From contig NZ_JXRU01000031.1 of assembly GCF_000967865.1 (NCBI RefSeq), positions 62,001-126,000 of the forward strand: a DNA stretch of 64,000 bases, written 5' to 3'. This DNA comes from Microbacterium sp. SA39. Lineage in GTDB: Bacteria; Actinomycetota; Actinomycetes; Actinomycetales; Microbacteriaceae. Of this stretch, positions 30,603 through 38,881 are shown in pieces. Each line of letters starts with the position of its first letter. Position 1 is the stretch's first letter. A program made the position numbers and the translations under genes. The notes beneath the pieces are model-generated. The model was not told the DNA's origin. It worked only from the letters and a program-made list of their open reading frames with translations, and did not search any database.

Positions 30603-30612
30603 AGGCTAGAGT
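30603..30612. promoter_or_regulatory. Overlapping divergent -10 hexamers
   Basis: On the minus strand TAGCCT (30603-30608) stands 6 bases before the DUF3000 start. On the plus strand TAGAGT (30607-30612) stands 9 bases before the hydrolase start at 30622. The two hexamers share two bases, so polymerase can use only one at a time. Confidence 0.45.
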
Positions 30613-30621
30613 CAGGAGGCG

Positions 30622-31776
30622 ATGAAGAGTCTCAGGCACGCCGTTGCACTCCTTGTCCCCGCACTGCTCGCACTCGGGGCCACCCTGTCGTTCCTGGTGT
30701 TCGGCGTCGCGAGGCGAGTCGTCACACCGATGCGGCGACCTGTGGACACCCGTATCCTCGCGATCGACACCGGTGCGCAGACGATCGAGCTCGAGAGGAC
30801 CGACGACACCGAACTGCCCGGGCGCTATGGCCTGTTCACCACGGGTACGTACGGCTACGTGAAGATCGGCGCCGTGCTCAGTGCCGACGCGACGAGCGTA
30901 CGGCGCAAGCTGCTGACGAAGATCGAGACCGGGGCGCGCGTCGACGGCGGTGCATCCTTCAGCGGCTACTACTACGCGTCGCCGAGCGAGCTGCATCTGT
31001 CATGGCAGAACATCGTCATCGGCTCGCCGGCAGGGCCCTGCCCTGCCTGGTTCTTCCCGGCCGAGTCGAGCACCTGGGTGATCCAGGTCCATGGGCGCGG
31101 GGCGACGCGGGTCGAATGCCTTCGCGCCGTGCCGGTGCTGCACGCTGCGGGGTTCCCGAATCTCGTGGTGTCGTACCGGAATGACGGGGAGGCGCCTCGC
31201 AGCCGATCCGGAGGGTACGCGCTCGGCACGTCGGAATGGCGCGACCTCGATGCTGCGATCGCCTACGCGCTGCGACACGGCGCGGAACGCGTCGTCCTGA
31301 TGGGCTGGTCCATGGGCGGCGCGGTCGTCCTGCAGGCCGCGGTCAGTTCCAGTCATCGCGAGCGCATCGTCGGCCTGATCCTCGAGTCGCCGGTCGTCGA
31401 CTGGCGCACCGTGCTCCGGTACCAGGCGCGGAAGGCGGGCGTCCGAGCGCCTCTGCCCGATCTCGCGATGAGCGCTCTGCAGCGTCCGCTCATGGCGCGC
31501 ATCAGCGGCGCGGACGACGCGATCTCGTTCGACCGTCTCGACATGGTGACGCGGGCTGCGGAGCTGAGGGCGCCGATGCTGATCCTGCACAGCGCCGACG
31601 ACGGCTTCGTGCCGATCGCCTCCTCGCTCGCGCTCGCACAGGCCCGACCCGATCTCGTCACGATGCCGGAGTTCGGCATCGCGCGGCATACCAAGATCTG
31701 GAATTACGACCAGAACGGCTGGAGCGCGGCGATCACCGAGTGGCTTCAGGACCAGGGCTTCAGCGCTTCTGCCTGA
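30622..31776 (+). CDS. Alpha/beta hydrolase with N-terminal membrane anchor
   Basis: A 384-residue protein. Residues about 5-30 form a hydrophobic segment, likely an uncleaved anchor placing the rest outside. The hydrolase domain has the nucleophile elbow VVLMGWSMGGAVVL (Ser), the acid in LHSADDGFVP and the histidine in GIARHTKIWN. HGRGATRVECLR supplies the oxyanion region. The substrate is unknown. AGGAGG precedes the ATG. The last 17 bases overlap the end of the convergent sufE gene. Confidence 0.8.
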   Translation: MKSLRHAVALLVPALLALGATLSFLVFGVARRVVTPMRRPVDTRILAIDTGAQTIELERTDDTELPGRYGLFTTGTYGYVKIGAVLSADATSVRRKLLTKIETGARVDGGASFSGYYYASPSELHLSWQNIVIGSPAGPCPAWFFPAESSTWVIQVHGRGATRVECLRAVPVLHAAGFPNLVVSYRNDGEAPRSRSGGYALGTSEWRDLDAAIAYALRHGAERVVLMGWSMGGAVVLQAAVSSSHRERIVGLILESPVVDWRTVLRYQARKAGVRAPLPDLAMSALQRPLMARISGADDAISFDRLDMVTRAAELRAPMLILHSADDGFVPIASSLALAQARPDLVTMPEFGIARHTKIWNYDQNGWSAAITEWLQDQGFSASA

Positions 31777-32191
31777 CCTGCGTCTTCGCGCGCATCAGCA
31801 TCCCCGTCATGCCGCCGATGCGCAGCGGCGACACGGCCTTGGTCAGGCCGATCGACTGGGGATAGTCGTCCGGGATCGCGAGCACCTCGTCCGACGTGAG
31901 TCCGGTGAGGCCCTGGACGAGAATGCTCGCGAAACCACGGGTCGTCGGTGCTTCCTCCGGCGCGGTGGCGTGCATCGTGACGATGTCGTCGTTCACCTCG
32001 ACGTAGATGTAGACGGGCGACTGACACTCGGCGACGCGCTCGCACATCTCCGGGTGATTCGCGACCTCCTCGGAGACCGGGGGCAACTCGTCGGAGTACT
32101 CCAGCAGCAGGAGCAGTCGATCCGCTTCCGGAGTCTCGAGGAAGCCGTCGCGGATGTCGGCGAGGATGTCGGGGAGTTCGCTGGCGTTCAT
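31760..32191 (-). CDS. sufE: SufE family sulfur-acceptor protein
   Basis: A 143-residue SufE-like protein. The active cysteine lies in RVAECQSPVYIYVE (about Cys56), and the conserved acidic parts are DRLLLLLEYSDELPPV and RGFASILVQGL. SufE accepts persulfide sulfur from a desulfurase. ATG 32191 is preferred to ATG 32200 because GGGAGG is then at a normal distance. It follows the sulfurtransferase gene on the same strand, an arrangement also known in Mycobacterium (sseA with a SufE-like gene). Confidence 0.88.
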   Translation of the reverse strand: MNASELPDILADIRDGFLETPEADRLLLLLEYSDELPPVSEEVANHPEMCERVAECQSPVYIYVEVNDDIVTMHATAPEEAPTTRGFASILVQGLTGLTSDEVLAIPDDYPQSIGLTKAVSPLRIGGMTGMLMRAKTQVRQKR

Positions 32192-32210
32192 CCCTGCCAT
32201 CCTCCCACGA

Positions 32211-33104
32211 TCAGCGCGATCCGGGCTCGGAGCCGGTCACGATCGGGACGCGCACGGCGCTGCCCCACTCGGTCCACGAGCCGTCGTAGTTGCGCACGTT
32301 CTGGAAGCCGAGCAGGTGCTTGAGCACGAACCAGGTGTGGCTCGATCGCTCGCCGATCCGGCAATAGGCGACGACGTCGTCGCCCTCCTTCAGTCCCGCG
32401 CCTTCGAGATAGACCGCCTCGAGCTCGGCGCGGTTCTTGAAACCGCCGTCCTCGGCCACGGCCTTCGCCCACGGCACGCTCTGCGCGGTCGGGATGTGTC
32501 CGGCGCGAAGAGCGCCCTCCTCGGGGTAGGCGGGGGCCGTCGTGCGCTCTCCGCTGTACTCCTCAGGGGAGCGGACGTCGATCAGCGGGTTTCCGATGTG
32601 GGCGAGCACGTCTTCCTTGTACGCCCGGATGACGGAGTCATCTCGCTCGACGACGGGGTACTCCGTCACGGGACGCGTGGTCGCGTCGCGCGTGAGCTCC
32701 CGTCCCTCGGAGATCCAGCGGTCACGTCCGCCGTCGAGCAGACGCACGTCCTCGTGGCCGAAGAGCGAGAAGACCCAGAGGGCGTACGCCGCCCACCAGT
32801 TGTTCTTGTCGCCGTAGATGACGACGGTGTCGGAGCGTTCGATGCCCTTGCGGCTGAGCAGGTCGGCGAAGCCCTCACCGTCGACATAGTCGCGGACCAC
32901 GGGATCGTTGAGCTCCGTGTGCCAGTCGACCTTCACTGCGCCGGGGATGTGCCCGGTCTCGTAGAGCAGCACGTCCTCATCCGATTCGACGACCACGAGT
33001 CCCGGGGCACCGAGTCGTTCCGCGAGCCATGCGGTGGTCACCAGGCGGCCGGGTGCGGCGTACTCGGCGAACTTGGGGGAGGAGGAATCGATCTCGATGG
33101 CCAT
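32211..33104 (-). CDS. sseA: Thiosulfate/3-mercaptopyruvate sulfurtransferase (two rhodanese domains)
   Basis: A 297-residue protein of two rhodanese domains. The first (about 20-140) lacks a catalytic cysteine, reading [15 protein letters not shown]. The second (about 160-290) has [13 protein letters not shown] and the active loop [13 protein letters not shown], whose cysteine carries the persulfide. It moves sulfur from thiosulfate or mercaptopyruvate to an acceptor, plausibly the SufE protein encoded next. ATG 33104 has GGAGA in front. Confidence 0.92.
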   Translation of the reverse strand: MAIEIDSSSPKFAEYAAPGRLVTTAWLAERLGAPGLVVVESDEDVLLYETGHIPGAVKVDWHTELNDPVVRDYVDGEGFADLLSRKGIERSDTVVIYGDKNNWWAAYALWVFSLFGHEDVRLLDGGRDRWISEGRELTRDATTRPVTEYPVVERDDSVIRAYKEDVLAHIGNPLIDVRSPEEYSGERTTAPAYPEEGALRAGHIPTAQSVPWAKAVAEDGGFKNRAELEAVYLEGAGLKEGDDVVAYCRIGERSSHTWFVLKHLLGFQNVRNYDGSWTEWGSAVRVPIVTGSEPGSR

Positions 33105-33250
33105 GGGGTCTCCGAAGCATTGAGCGGACGAGGGTGCGGGTGCGGACGGCGTAGTGTTGAGCCGTCCCTTTCGACGATAGATCCCCGCAGTGCGCCCTGC
33201 ACCCGATTCGTAAGAGTTCGACACAGGCCGGCACCCGATTCAGGACCGTG

Positions 33251-34288
33251 ATGACCGACACGACCAGCCGCACGGGAATCGTGCACCTCACCGAGCGCCA
33301 GCCCGCCGTCAGCGGACCCGAGATGCTGGCGAGTCTGGTGCCGCCGCCGCAGTTCGACACGGCGACATTCGAGAGCTACCGCGCGGATCCCGCCTACCCC
33401 TCCCAGGAGGAGGCCAAGGAGACACTGATGCGGTTTGCGGGTCGCGGCGGTCCGGTGAAGCGCGGCGGATTCTTCAGCCGGGCGAAGAAGGAGCCCGAGG
33501 TCAAGCCGGGCGTGTACCTGGACGGCGGATTCGGCGTCGGGAAGACGCACCTCCTGGCGTCGATCTACCATGCGATGCCTGCCCGTCGGAAGTACTTCGG
33601 CTCGTTCATCGAGTACACGGCGCTGGTCGGCGCGCTCGGCTACAAGAACACGGTCGACCTGCTCAAGGGAGCGGATCTCCTCTGCATCGACGAGTTCGAA
33701 CTCGACGATCCCGGTGACACGATGGTGATGACGCGTCTGCTCGGTGAACTCGTCCCCACGGGCACCCGCCTCGCCGCGACATCCAACACCCCGCCGAACG
33801 CGCTCGGAGAGGGCCGTTTCGCGGCGCAGGACTTCCTCCGCGAGATCCACGCGATGTCGGACAGCTTCCGGACGATCCGCATCGACGGCGTCGACTTCCG
33901 TCAGCGCGCGCTCGACGGGCACGCCGTCGTCCTCGAGGACGACGCCTACGACGCTGCGCGCGACGCCGCCGGCGCCCATGGCGCGGCATCCGATGACCGT
34001 TTCGACGATCTGATCAGCCACCTGGCGCAGGTGCATCCGTCTCGCTACATCCGAGTCATCGACGGTGTCGGTCAGGTCGGGCTCCGCGGGGTGCACCAGC
34101 TGACGGACCAGTCCGAGGCCCTGCGTTTCGTCGCCTTCGTCGACCGCGTGTATGACGCGCAACTCCCGATCATCGCCACGGGGCTCGGTCTCGACTCCGT
34201 CTTCTCCGACGAGATGCTCGCCGGCGGATACCGCAAGAAGTACCTCCGCGCCATCTCTCGACTGAATGCTCTGACGCATTCTGCGTGA
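33251..34288 (+). CDS. zapE: ZapE/AFG1-like cell division ATPase
   Basis: A 345-residue AAA-type ATPase. Walker A is DGGFGVGKTHLLAS (about 96-109), Walker B is LLCIDEFELDDPGD, and ATSNTPPNALGEG is the sensor region. In E. coli ZapE acts with FtsZ, and the mitochondrial relative is AFG1. A GTG three bases upstream (33248) could also start it. It diverges from sseA and stands alone before amt. Confidence 0.87.
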   Translation: MTDTTSRTGIVHLTERQPAVSGPEMLASLVPPPQFDTATFESYRADPAYPSQEEAKETLMRFAGRGGPVKRGGFFSRAKKEPEVKPGVYLDGGFGVGKTHLLASIYHAMPARRKYFGSFIEYTALVGALGYKNTVDLLKGADLLCIDEFELDDPGDTMVMTRLLGELVPTGTRLAATSNTPPNALGEGRFAAQDFLREIHAMSDSFRTIRIDGVDFRQRALDGHAVVLEDDAYDAARDAAGAHGAASDDRFDDLISHLAQVHPSRYIRVIDGVGQVGLRGVHQLTDQSEALRFVAFVDRVYDAQLPIIATGLGLDSVFSDEMLAGGYRKKYLRAISRLNALTHSA

Positions 34289-34302
34289 CCCCGCAGGCCG
34301 GT

Positions 34303-34349
34303 GTAACGCGATGTTCACACCCGGGGCCGTCCTGTAACACCGGGGAAAC
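34303..34349 (+). promoter_or_regulatory. GlnR-like boxes upstream of amt
   Basis: GTAAC-N6-TTCAC (34303-34318) and GTAAC-N6-GAAAC (34334-34349) lie 74-120 bases before the amt start. The second fits the actinobacterial GlnR half-site pair GTnAC-N6-GAAAC exactly. GlnR regulates ammonium uptake in nitrogen limitation; its binding here is inferred. Confidence 0.6.
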
Positions 34350-34422
34350 AAACCTCACGCATGCGCGAAACGGCGCGTCGTCACACTGAAGCTCTCAATT
34401 ACTTCGGATGTGAGGTTTTCCT

Positions 34423-35661
34423 ATGGATGCTCCCGGCAACATCTCGTGGGCGATCACCGCGACAGCGCTGGTCCTGCTCATGACGCCTGGCGTCGCCTTC
34501 TTCTACGGCGGTCTGGTCAAGGCGAAGAGCGTCGTCAGCATGATGATGATGAGCTTCGGCTCGATCGGCCTTGTCGCCGTGCTGTGGATTCTCTTCGGCT
34601 TCTCGATGAGCGCCGTCGACAGCCCGACCGCCTTCGCCGGCAACCCCTTCGCCGATATCGGCCTCTCGAGCCTCGCCTCGGGTGAGGGATCGAACGTCGC
34701 CCTGCTCGGTGTCGCGTACGGCGCCACCTTCGCGATCATCACGGTCGCCCTGATCTCGGGGGCGATCGCCGATCGTGCGAAGTTCGGCAGCTGGCTCATC
34801 TTCGCCGGCGTCTTCGCCACGGTGGGTTACTTCCCGGTCGCCGCATGGGTCTGGGGTGGCGGCTGGATCATGAACCTCGGCACGACCCTGTTCGGTGAGG
34901 ACAGCGGCATCGGCGTCATCGACTACGCCGGTGGCACGGCCGTCCACATCAACGCGGGTGCTGCGGCCCTCGCCTTGGCCATCGTCCTGGGCAAGCGCAT
35001 CGGCTTCCAGAAGGGCATCCTGAAGCCGCACAACGTGCCGCTGACGCTGCTCGGCGCCGCGCTGCTGTGGTTCGGCTGGTTCGGCTTCAACGCCGGTGCC
35101 GAGTGGCTCGCCGAAGACATGGGCAAGGTCGGCCTCATCGGTATCAACACGCTCGGCGCGACGGCTGCGGCCATCCTCGGCTGGATCCTGATCGAGAAGA
35201 TCAAGGACGGAAAGCCCACCTCGGTCGGCGCCGCTTCCGGTGCGGTGGCGGGTCTCGTCGCCATCACCCCGGCGTGCGCGAACCTGACGCCGGGCTGGGC
35301 ACTGCTGCTGGGGCTGCTGGCCGGAGTCATCTGCGCGCTGGCGATCGAACTGAAGTTCCGCCTCGGCTTCGACGACTCGCTCGACGTGGTCGGCATCCAC
35401 CTCGTCGGCGGACTCCTCGGAACCGTCTACCTGGGCTTCTTCGCCTCCGAGACCGGGCTGTTCGTCGGCGGCGACGCCCGCCAGCTCGCGGTGCAGGTGA
35501 TCGCCGCACTGGGCGTGCTCATCTACTCGTTCGTCGTGGCCTTCATCATCGGCTTCGCGATCCAGAAGACGATCGGGTTCCGCGTCACGAACGAGGACGA
35601 GATCGCCGGAGTCGACCAGGTCGTCCACGGCGAGGAGGGCTACGCACTCGCCGACGCATGA
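34423..35661 (+). CDS. amt: Ammonium transporter Amt
   Basis: A 412-residue protein with 11 hydrophobic spans. The N-terminal span (ATALVLLMTPGVAFFYGGLV) is typical. AVHINAGAAALALAIVLG carries the first pore histidine and VVGIHLVGGLLGTVYLG the second. It conducts NH4+/NH3 into the cell. No glnK gene follows. The preceding GlnR-like boxes suggest nitrogen control. Confidence 0.95.
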   Translation: MDAPGNISWAITATALVLLMTPGVAFFYGGLVKAKSVVSMMMMSFGSIGLVAVLWILFGFSMSAVDSPTAFAGNPFADIGLSSLASGEGSNVALLGVAYGATFAIITVALISGAIADRAKFGSWLIFAGVFATVGYFPVAAWVWGGGWIMNLGTTLFGEDSGIGVIDYAGGTAVHINAGAAALALAIVLGKRIGFQKGILKPHNVPLTLLGAALLWFGWFGFNAGAEWLAEDMGKVGLIGINTLGATAAAILGWILIEKIKDGKPTSVGAASGAVAGLVAITPACANLTPGWALLLGLLAGVICALAIELKFRLGFDDSLDVVGIHLVGGLLGTVYLGFFASETGLFVGGDARQLAVQVIAALGVLIYSFVVAFIIGFAIQKTIGFRVTNEDEIAGVDQVVHGEEGYALADA

Positions 35662-35668
35662 CAGCGGT

Positions 35669-35674
35669 TAGGGT
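35669..35674 (+). promoter_or_regulatory. -10 hexamer of a likely leaderless promoter
   Basis: TAGGGT ends exactly 6 bases before the GTG start at 35681. Confidence 0.45.
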
Positions 35675-35680
35675 GACCGT

Positions 35681-36268
35681 GTGAGCAACTCGGACGGCAT
35701 CCTGACAGCACTCGCGAGGATCCTTCAGAAAGTAGTGGGATCAGACCGGGCGCCTCGGACCGAACACCGGCCGAGGCGCCCGGTCGCGCGTCTGCAGACC
35801 ACGGCGGAGACGAGGCCACCCGTCGGATCGCCACGTGATCCGGGACGTACCTCGTCGGCTCAGACCACGCGGATCGACCCGGAGGGCATCAGGAGGCTGC
35901 AGGTCGCGTACGCTCCGCAGCGCGACGGCGCGCCGGATGCCGGTGAGATCGTGTGGACCTGGGTGCCGTACGAGGAGAACGACGGGCGGGGCAAGGATCG
36001 ACCGGTCCTCGTGATCGGGCGTGAGTCGCGAGATCGCGTCTACGCGGTGCGCCTGACCAGCAAGGCTCACGACGGCGACCGCGACTTCCTCTCCATCGGA
36101 TCCGGAGATTGGGATTCGCAGGGACGAGAGTCGTGGGTCGACATCGAGCAGCTTTACAGCGTGCACGAGCGAGGGCTGCGCCGAGAGGCGGCAGTCCTCG
36201 ACCGCAGACTCTACGACCTGATCGCTGCGGCTCTTACACGCCGCTACGGCTGGGCTGTCGAGGGCTGA
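35681..36268 (+). CDS. PemK/MazF-type protein without adjacent antitoxin
   Basis: A 195-residue protein. Residues 1-75 are basic, Pro/Arg-rich and probably disordered; residues 85-190 are a PemK/MazF-like domain (GEIVWTWVPYEENDGRGKDR, then PVLVIG; YAVRLTSKAHD). MazF proteins cut mRNA, but no antitoxin gene lies on either side: amt precedes it and the next gene is convergent. The start is GTG 35681. The last 35 bases overlap the DUF1611 gene end. It may be a housekeeping relative rather than a true toxin. Confidence 0.78.
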   Translation: MSNSDGILTALARILQKVVGSDRAPRTEHRPRRPVARLQTTAETRPPVGSPRDPGRTSSAQTTRIDPEGIRRLQVAYAPQRDGAPDAGEIVWTWVPYEENDGRGKDRPVLVIGRESRDRVYAVRLTSKAHDGDRDFLSIGSGDWDSQGRESWVDIEQLYSVHERGLRREAAVLDRRLYDLIAAALTRRYGWAVEG

Positions 36269-37397
36269 GCGCGGGGAACGCCTGCAGCACCATGTCGACG
36301 AGCTCGGTGAGCGGTCGCGTCAGAGGATCCGTCGCCGGAAGCCCGAGGCTCAGCTCGATCTCGTCGATCGATGAGCTGAGCTCCTCGTCGGACAGGTTCT
36401 CGTGATTCACCGTGATCCCGATGACCCGTGTCTTCGCGAACGCCTCGATCAGCGCGACCTCGCTCTCGACGGTCGGCATGTCCACCATGGGGAAGTCGCC
36501 GAGCACCCTGCGGCCGGGCGCGTGCTGCACGATGACCGCCTCGGGCTGGCTGCCCCGCAGGATGTGCGCCGACGTGATGTAGGCCGGGTGGCTGAGTGCG
36601 CCCTGACCCTCGACGATGATCACGTCGGGATCCTCGCCCTCGAAGGCCGCGACGACCTGGTTCTCGACCTCACCCGAGCAGAACTGCGGGACGAGCGCGT
36701 CGAGCGCCACACCGTACTTGCCACCCTGGATGATCGTCGTCTGACCGGTTCCGACCATCACGGCATGGATGCCGTGTTCGTTGAGCGCGCGGACCAGCAG
36801 CGTGGCCGTGGTGCGCTTGCCGATGGCGCCGTCGGTGCCGAGGATCGCGATTCGCGGGCAGGTGACATCGAAGATCCGGCCGGAGAAGAGGTGCAGGTCC
36901 TTCTTCTCCTTCGGGCGGCGGATGTCGGTGATCGTCACGCCGGCGAGCAGGCTTGCGGCGACGAACTCGGCATCATCCGTCAGGAACTCGTGCAGGCCAT
37001 TGATGATGTGCATACCCCGGGCGATACCGTCGAGCAGCACCGTGCGCTGGTCGGGGGAGAGCAATCCGTCTGCCGGGGCCACGCCGCAGATGAGGTAGTC
37101 GGGGACGTGCCCGGCGTGCGCGATCGCCGACGCGAGGTCGTTCAGAACCGGAATGCCGACAACGGTTCCGTCGAGCAGCATCCCGGCATCCGCGCCCGCA
37201 TGCGTGCTGTCGATGACGCTGAGGATCTCGTATCGCTCGGAGTGACGCACGAGCCCGTTGGCAGTCTTCCCGTCCTGCTCGCCGAACTGACCCTCGCAGT
37301 AGATCACCGCGGTCGTGCCAGCGGGGAGGGCGATCGGCGCCGCCCATGCGTGCGCGGAAGAGGCGTTCGGATCAGCGGGCAGGGATGGGTGAGACAT
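36234..37397 (-). CDS. DUF1611 P-loop protein (DgcN-like)
   Basis: A 387-residue protein. After a Rossmann-like N-terminal domain comes the P-loop-type segment RIAILGTDGAIGKRTTATLL (about 205-224), then IIVEGQGALSHPAY. This matches DUF1611, whose member DgcN acts with DgcA in D-glutamate breakdown by N-acetylating D-glutamate. No dgcA-like gene is in the window, so the substrate is open. ATG 37397 has GAGGAGA before it. A structured leader of about 100 bases lies upstream. Confidence 0.8.
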   Translation of the reverse strand: MSHPSLPADPNASSAHAWAAPIALPAGTTAVIYCEGQFGEQDGKTANGLVRHSERYEILSVIDSTHAGADAGMLLDGTVVGIPVLNDLASAIAHAGHVPDYLICGVAPADGLLSPDQRTVLLDGIARGMHIINGLHEFLTDDAEFVAASLLAGVTITDIRRPKEKKDLHLFSGRIFDVTCPRIAILGTDGAIGKRTTATLLVRALNEHGIHAVMVGTGQTTIIQGGKYGVALDALVPQFCSGEVENQVVAAFEGEDPDVIIVEGQGALSHPAYITSAHILRGSQPEAVIVQHAPGRRVLGDFPMVDMPTVESEVALIEAFAKTRVIGITVNHENLSDEELSSSIDEIELSLGLPATDPLTRPLTELVDMVLQAFPALSPRQPSRSGV

Positions 37398-37441
37398 GGC
37401 TCTCCTCGGACTCGCACAGAGGAGGCGACGGAGAACGAAAT

Positions 37442-37499
37442 GGCCGATACGGCCCGTTGGTCGACGAGAAGTCTTCCCTGACGCCGGCAAGATGCCGAC
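37442..37499 (-). promoter_or_regulatory. Two hairpins in the leader of the DUF1611 gene
   Basis: GGCC-GATAC-GGCC (37442-37454) and GCCGGCA-AGA-TGCCGAC (37483-37499) could form in the leader of the minus-strand gene. I match no known riboswitch. The rest of the 217-base gap (37398-37614) shows only the ribosome-binding sites of the two divergent genes. Confidence 0.3.
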
Positions 37500-37614
37500 T
37501 CGCCCACCGTAGCAGGGTGGCCTGAGACCCAGCCGCGAGCCGAGAGCAATCCGATCAGGCGGGTGCGCCGAACCATGTGTGAGCCGCGACCGCGGCGAAG
37601 CACAAGGAGGAATC

Positions 37615-38001
37615 ATGCGTTTCATTCCCACCAAGGTTCACGGAATTCTCGACTACATCGTCGGCGTGGCACTCATAGCGGCACCGTGGCTCTTCGGATT
37701 CGCGGACGTGGGCGGTCCCGCCGTCGTCATCCCGATCGTCCTGGGCGTCGGCCTGATCGTCTACAGCCTGTTCACCAAGTACGAGTGGGGCCCCTTCGGC
37801 TTCATCCCGATGCCCGTCCACCTCGTGTTCGACATCGTCGCGAGCCTGTTCCTCGCGCTTTCGCCGTGGATCTTCGGATTCTCGGGTGAAGCCCTGAACG
37901 TCTGGCTCCCTCACGTCGTCGTGGGTGCCGCAGTCATCGTGGTCGTGCTCTTCTCGCAGCCGCAGCCGGCGACCACCCGCGCCCGGGCCGCGACCGCCTG
38001 A
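37615..38001 (+). CDS. SPW repeat membrane protein
   Basis: A 128-residue protein of four hydrophobic spans made of two related halves: VHGILDYIVGVALIAAPWLF and VHLVFDIVASLFLALSPWIF, each ending in the (S/A)PW-(L/I)FGF signature of the SPW repeat. The function is unknown. AAGGAGG stands just before ATG 37615, so earlier in-frame starts are rejected. Confidence 0.85.
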   Translation: MRFIPTKVHGILDYIVGVALIAAPWLFGFADVGGPAVVIPIVLGVGLIVYSLFTKYEWGPFGFIPMPVHLVFDIVASLFLALSPWIFGFSGEALNVWLPHVVVGAAVIVVVLFSQPQPATTRARAATA

Positions 38002-38021
38002 TCGCCTGATTCGCCCGGTCG

Positions 38022-38066
38022 AGAATGCCGGGCTGCCGTCCGAACGGATTGGCAGCCCGGCATTCT
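38022..38066. terminator. Terminator after the SPW gene
   Basis: AGAATGCCGGGCTGCC pairs perfectly over 16 bases with GGCAGCCCGGCATTCT; the loop is 13 bases. It lies between convergent genes. Confidence 0.8.
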
Positions 38067-38099
38067 GCGTCTCGGGCCGGGCCGGGCCGGGCTCGGGCG

Positions 38100-38291
38100 T
38101 CAGGGAGCGTCGGAGCCGTCGGACTCCGATGCCGTCTCGTCGGCCTGGGCGGGCGGAAGATCCTGCAGGAACTCGCGGTCGTCGTTCGGGTCGCCACTCC
38201 CGTCGCCCAGGATGCTCTCGTCGTGGATCTTCTTGTAGTCGATCATCTCGTCGGCCGTGTTTCCGCTCGTGCTGTCTGCCATATCGGACAT
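38100..38291 (-). CDS. Small acidic hypothetical protein
   Basis: A 63-residue protein, MSDMADSTSGNTADEM at the start and rich in Asp, Glu and Ser throughout (DESILGDGSGDPNDDREF). It has no cysteine and no membrane span and is probably disordered. AAAGGAGAGCTC before ATG 38291 is a strong ribosome-binding site, which makes it a real gene in spite of its low complexity. I do not recognise the family. Confidence 0.65.
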   Translation of the reverse strand: MSDMADSTSGNTADEMIDYKKIHDESILGDGSGDPNDDREFLQDLPPAQADETASESDGSDAP

Positions 38292-38393
38292 GAGCTCTCC
38301 TTTCGCTGCGGATGCCTCGGCGGCATCCCTCACCCGCAGTTTCCGGGTGCGGCCGCTCCGCCGCACGGGGCTGGCATCGGATCGTCCGCGATG

Positions 38394-38828
38394 CTAGCCG
38401 TGATGACGCTGCAGCGCCTCGCTGAGCCACCGGGCGTAGAGCTGCCACGGATCGCCGACGGCGCGCAGCCCGGACACGTGGGAGCGCAAGCCGTCGGTCA
38501 GCGTGAACCATTCGCCGCCTTCGCGGTCCTCGGCGAATTCACGATGACGGCTCTGCTCGATCTCTCTCCCTCCGCGCTCGAACGCCAGCAGCTCGTGGTG
38601 CAGGATGCGCGACAGTCGCTGGCGTGGCCTGTGGCTGGTGCCGATCTTCACGCGGCGATCGAATCGCAGGTAATAGACGACGTCGACCCGGGGGAGAGGG
38701 AGGCCGTCGTCCGGCACGTCTCCGAACCTCCAGCTGCAGACCGCACAGATCCAGGCCTCCCCGGTGCGCACACCGGAGTGCCCGCCGCAGAGATGGCAGG
38801 GGCCGGGCAGGATGTCGGTCGACCGCAT
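38394..38828 (-). CDS. GIY-YIG/T5orf172-like nuclease-family protein with zinc ribbon
   Basis: A 144-residue protein. An N-terminal ribbon has CHLCGG and CAVC pairs; then VVYYLRFDRRVKIGTSHRPRQ and the later EFAEDREGGEWF resemble the GIY-YIG fold of the T5orf172/Mug113 group (Tyr, Lys-Ile-Gly, then an Arg and a Glu-Trp-Phe end). Nuclease activity is not assured. ATG 38828 is chosen because TAGCAT (minus strand, 38836-38841) lies 7 bases before it, giving a leaderless start; a TTG at 38858 is the alternative. Confidence 0.65.
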   Translation of the reverse strand: MRSTDILPGPCHLCGGHSGVRTGEAWICAVCSWRFGDVPDDGLPLPRVDVVYYLRFDRRVKIGTSHRPRQRLSRILHHELLAFERGGREIEQSRHREFAEDREGGEWFTLTDGLRSHVSGLRAVGDPWQLYARWLSEALQRHHG

Positions 38829-38881
38829 GCCAGGGATGCTACGCGCAGCCTGGGACAAGGAGCCGTGAAGCGATCAGTGCG

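Noticed and set aside
38075..38098. GGGCC tandem copies near 38075
   Set aside because: Only about three short units of GC-rich DNA after a terminator; too small to be a CRISPR or functional repeat.
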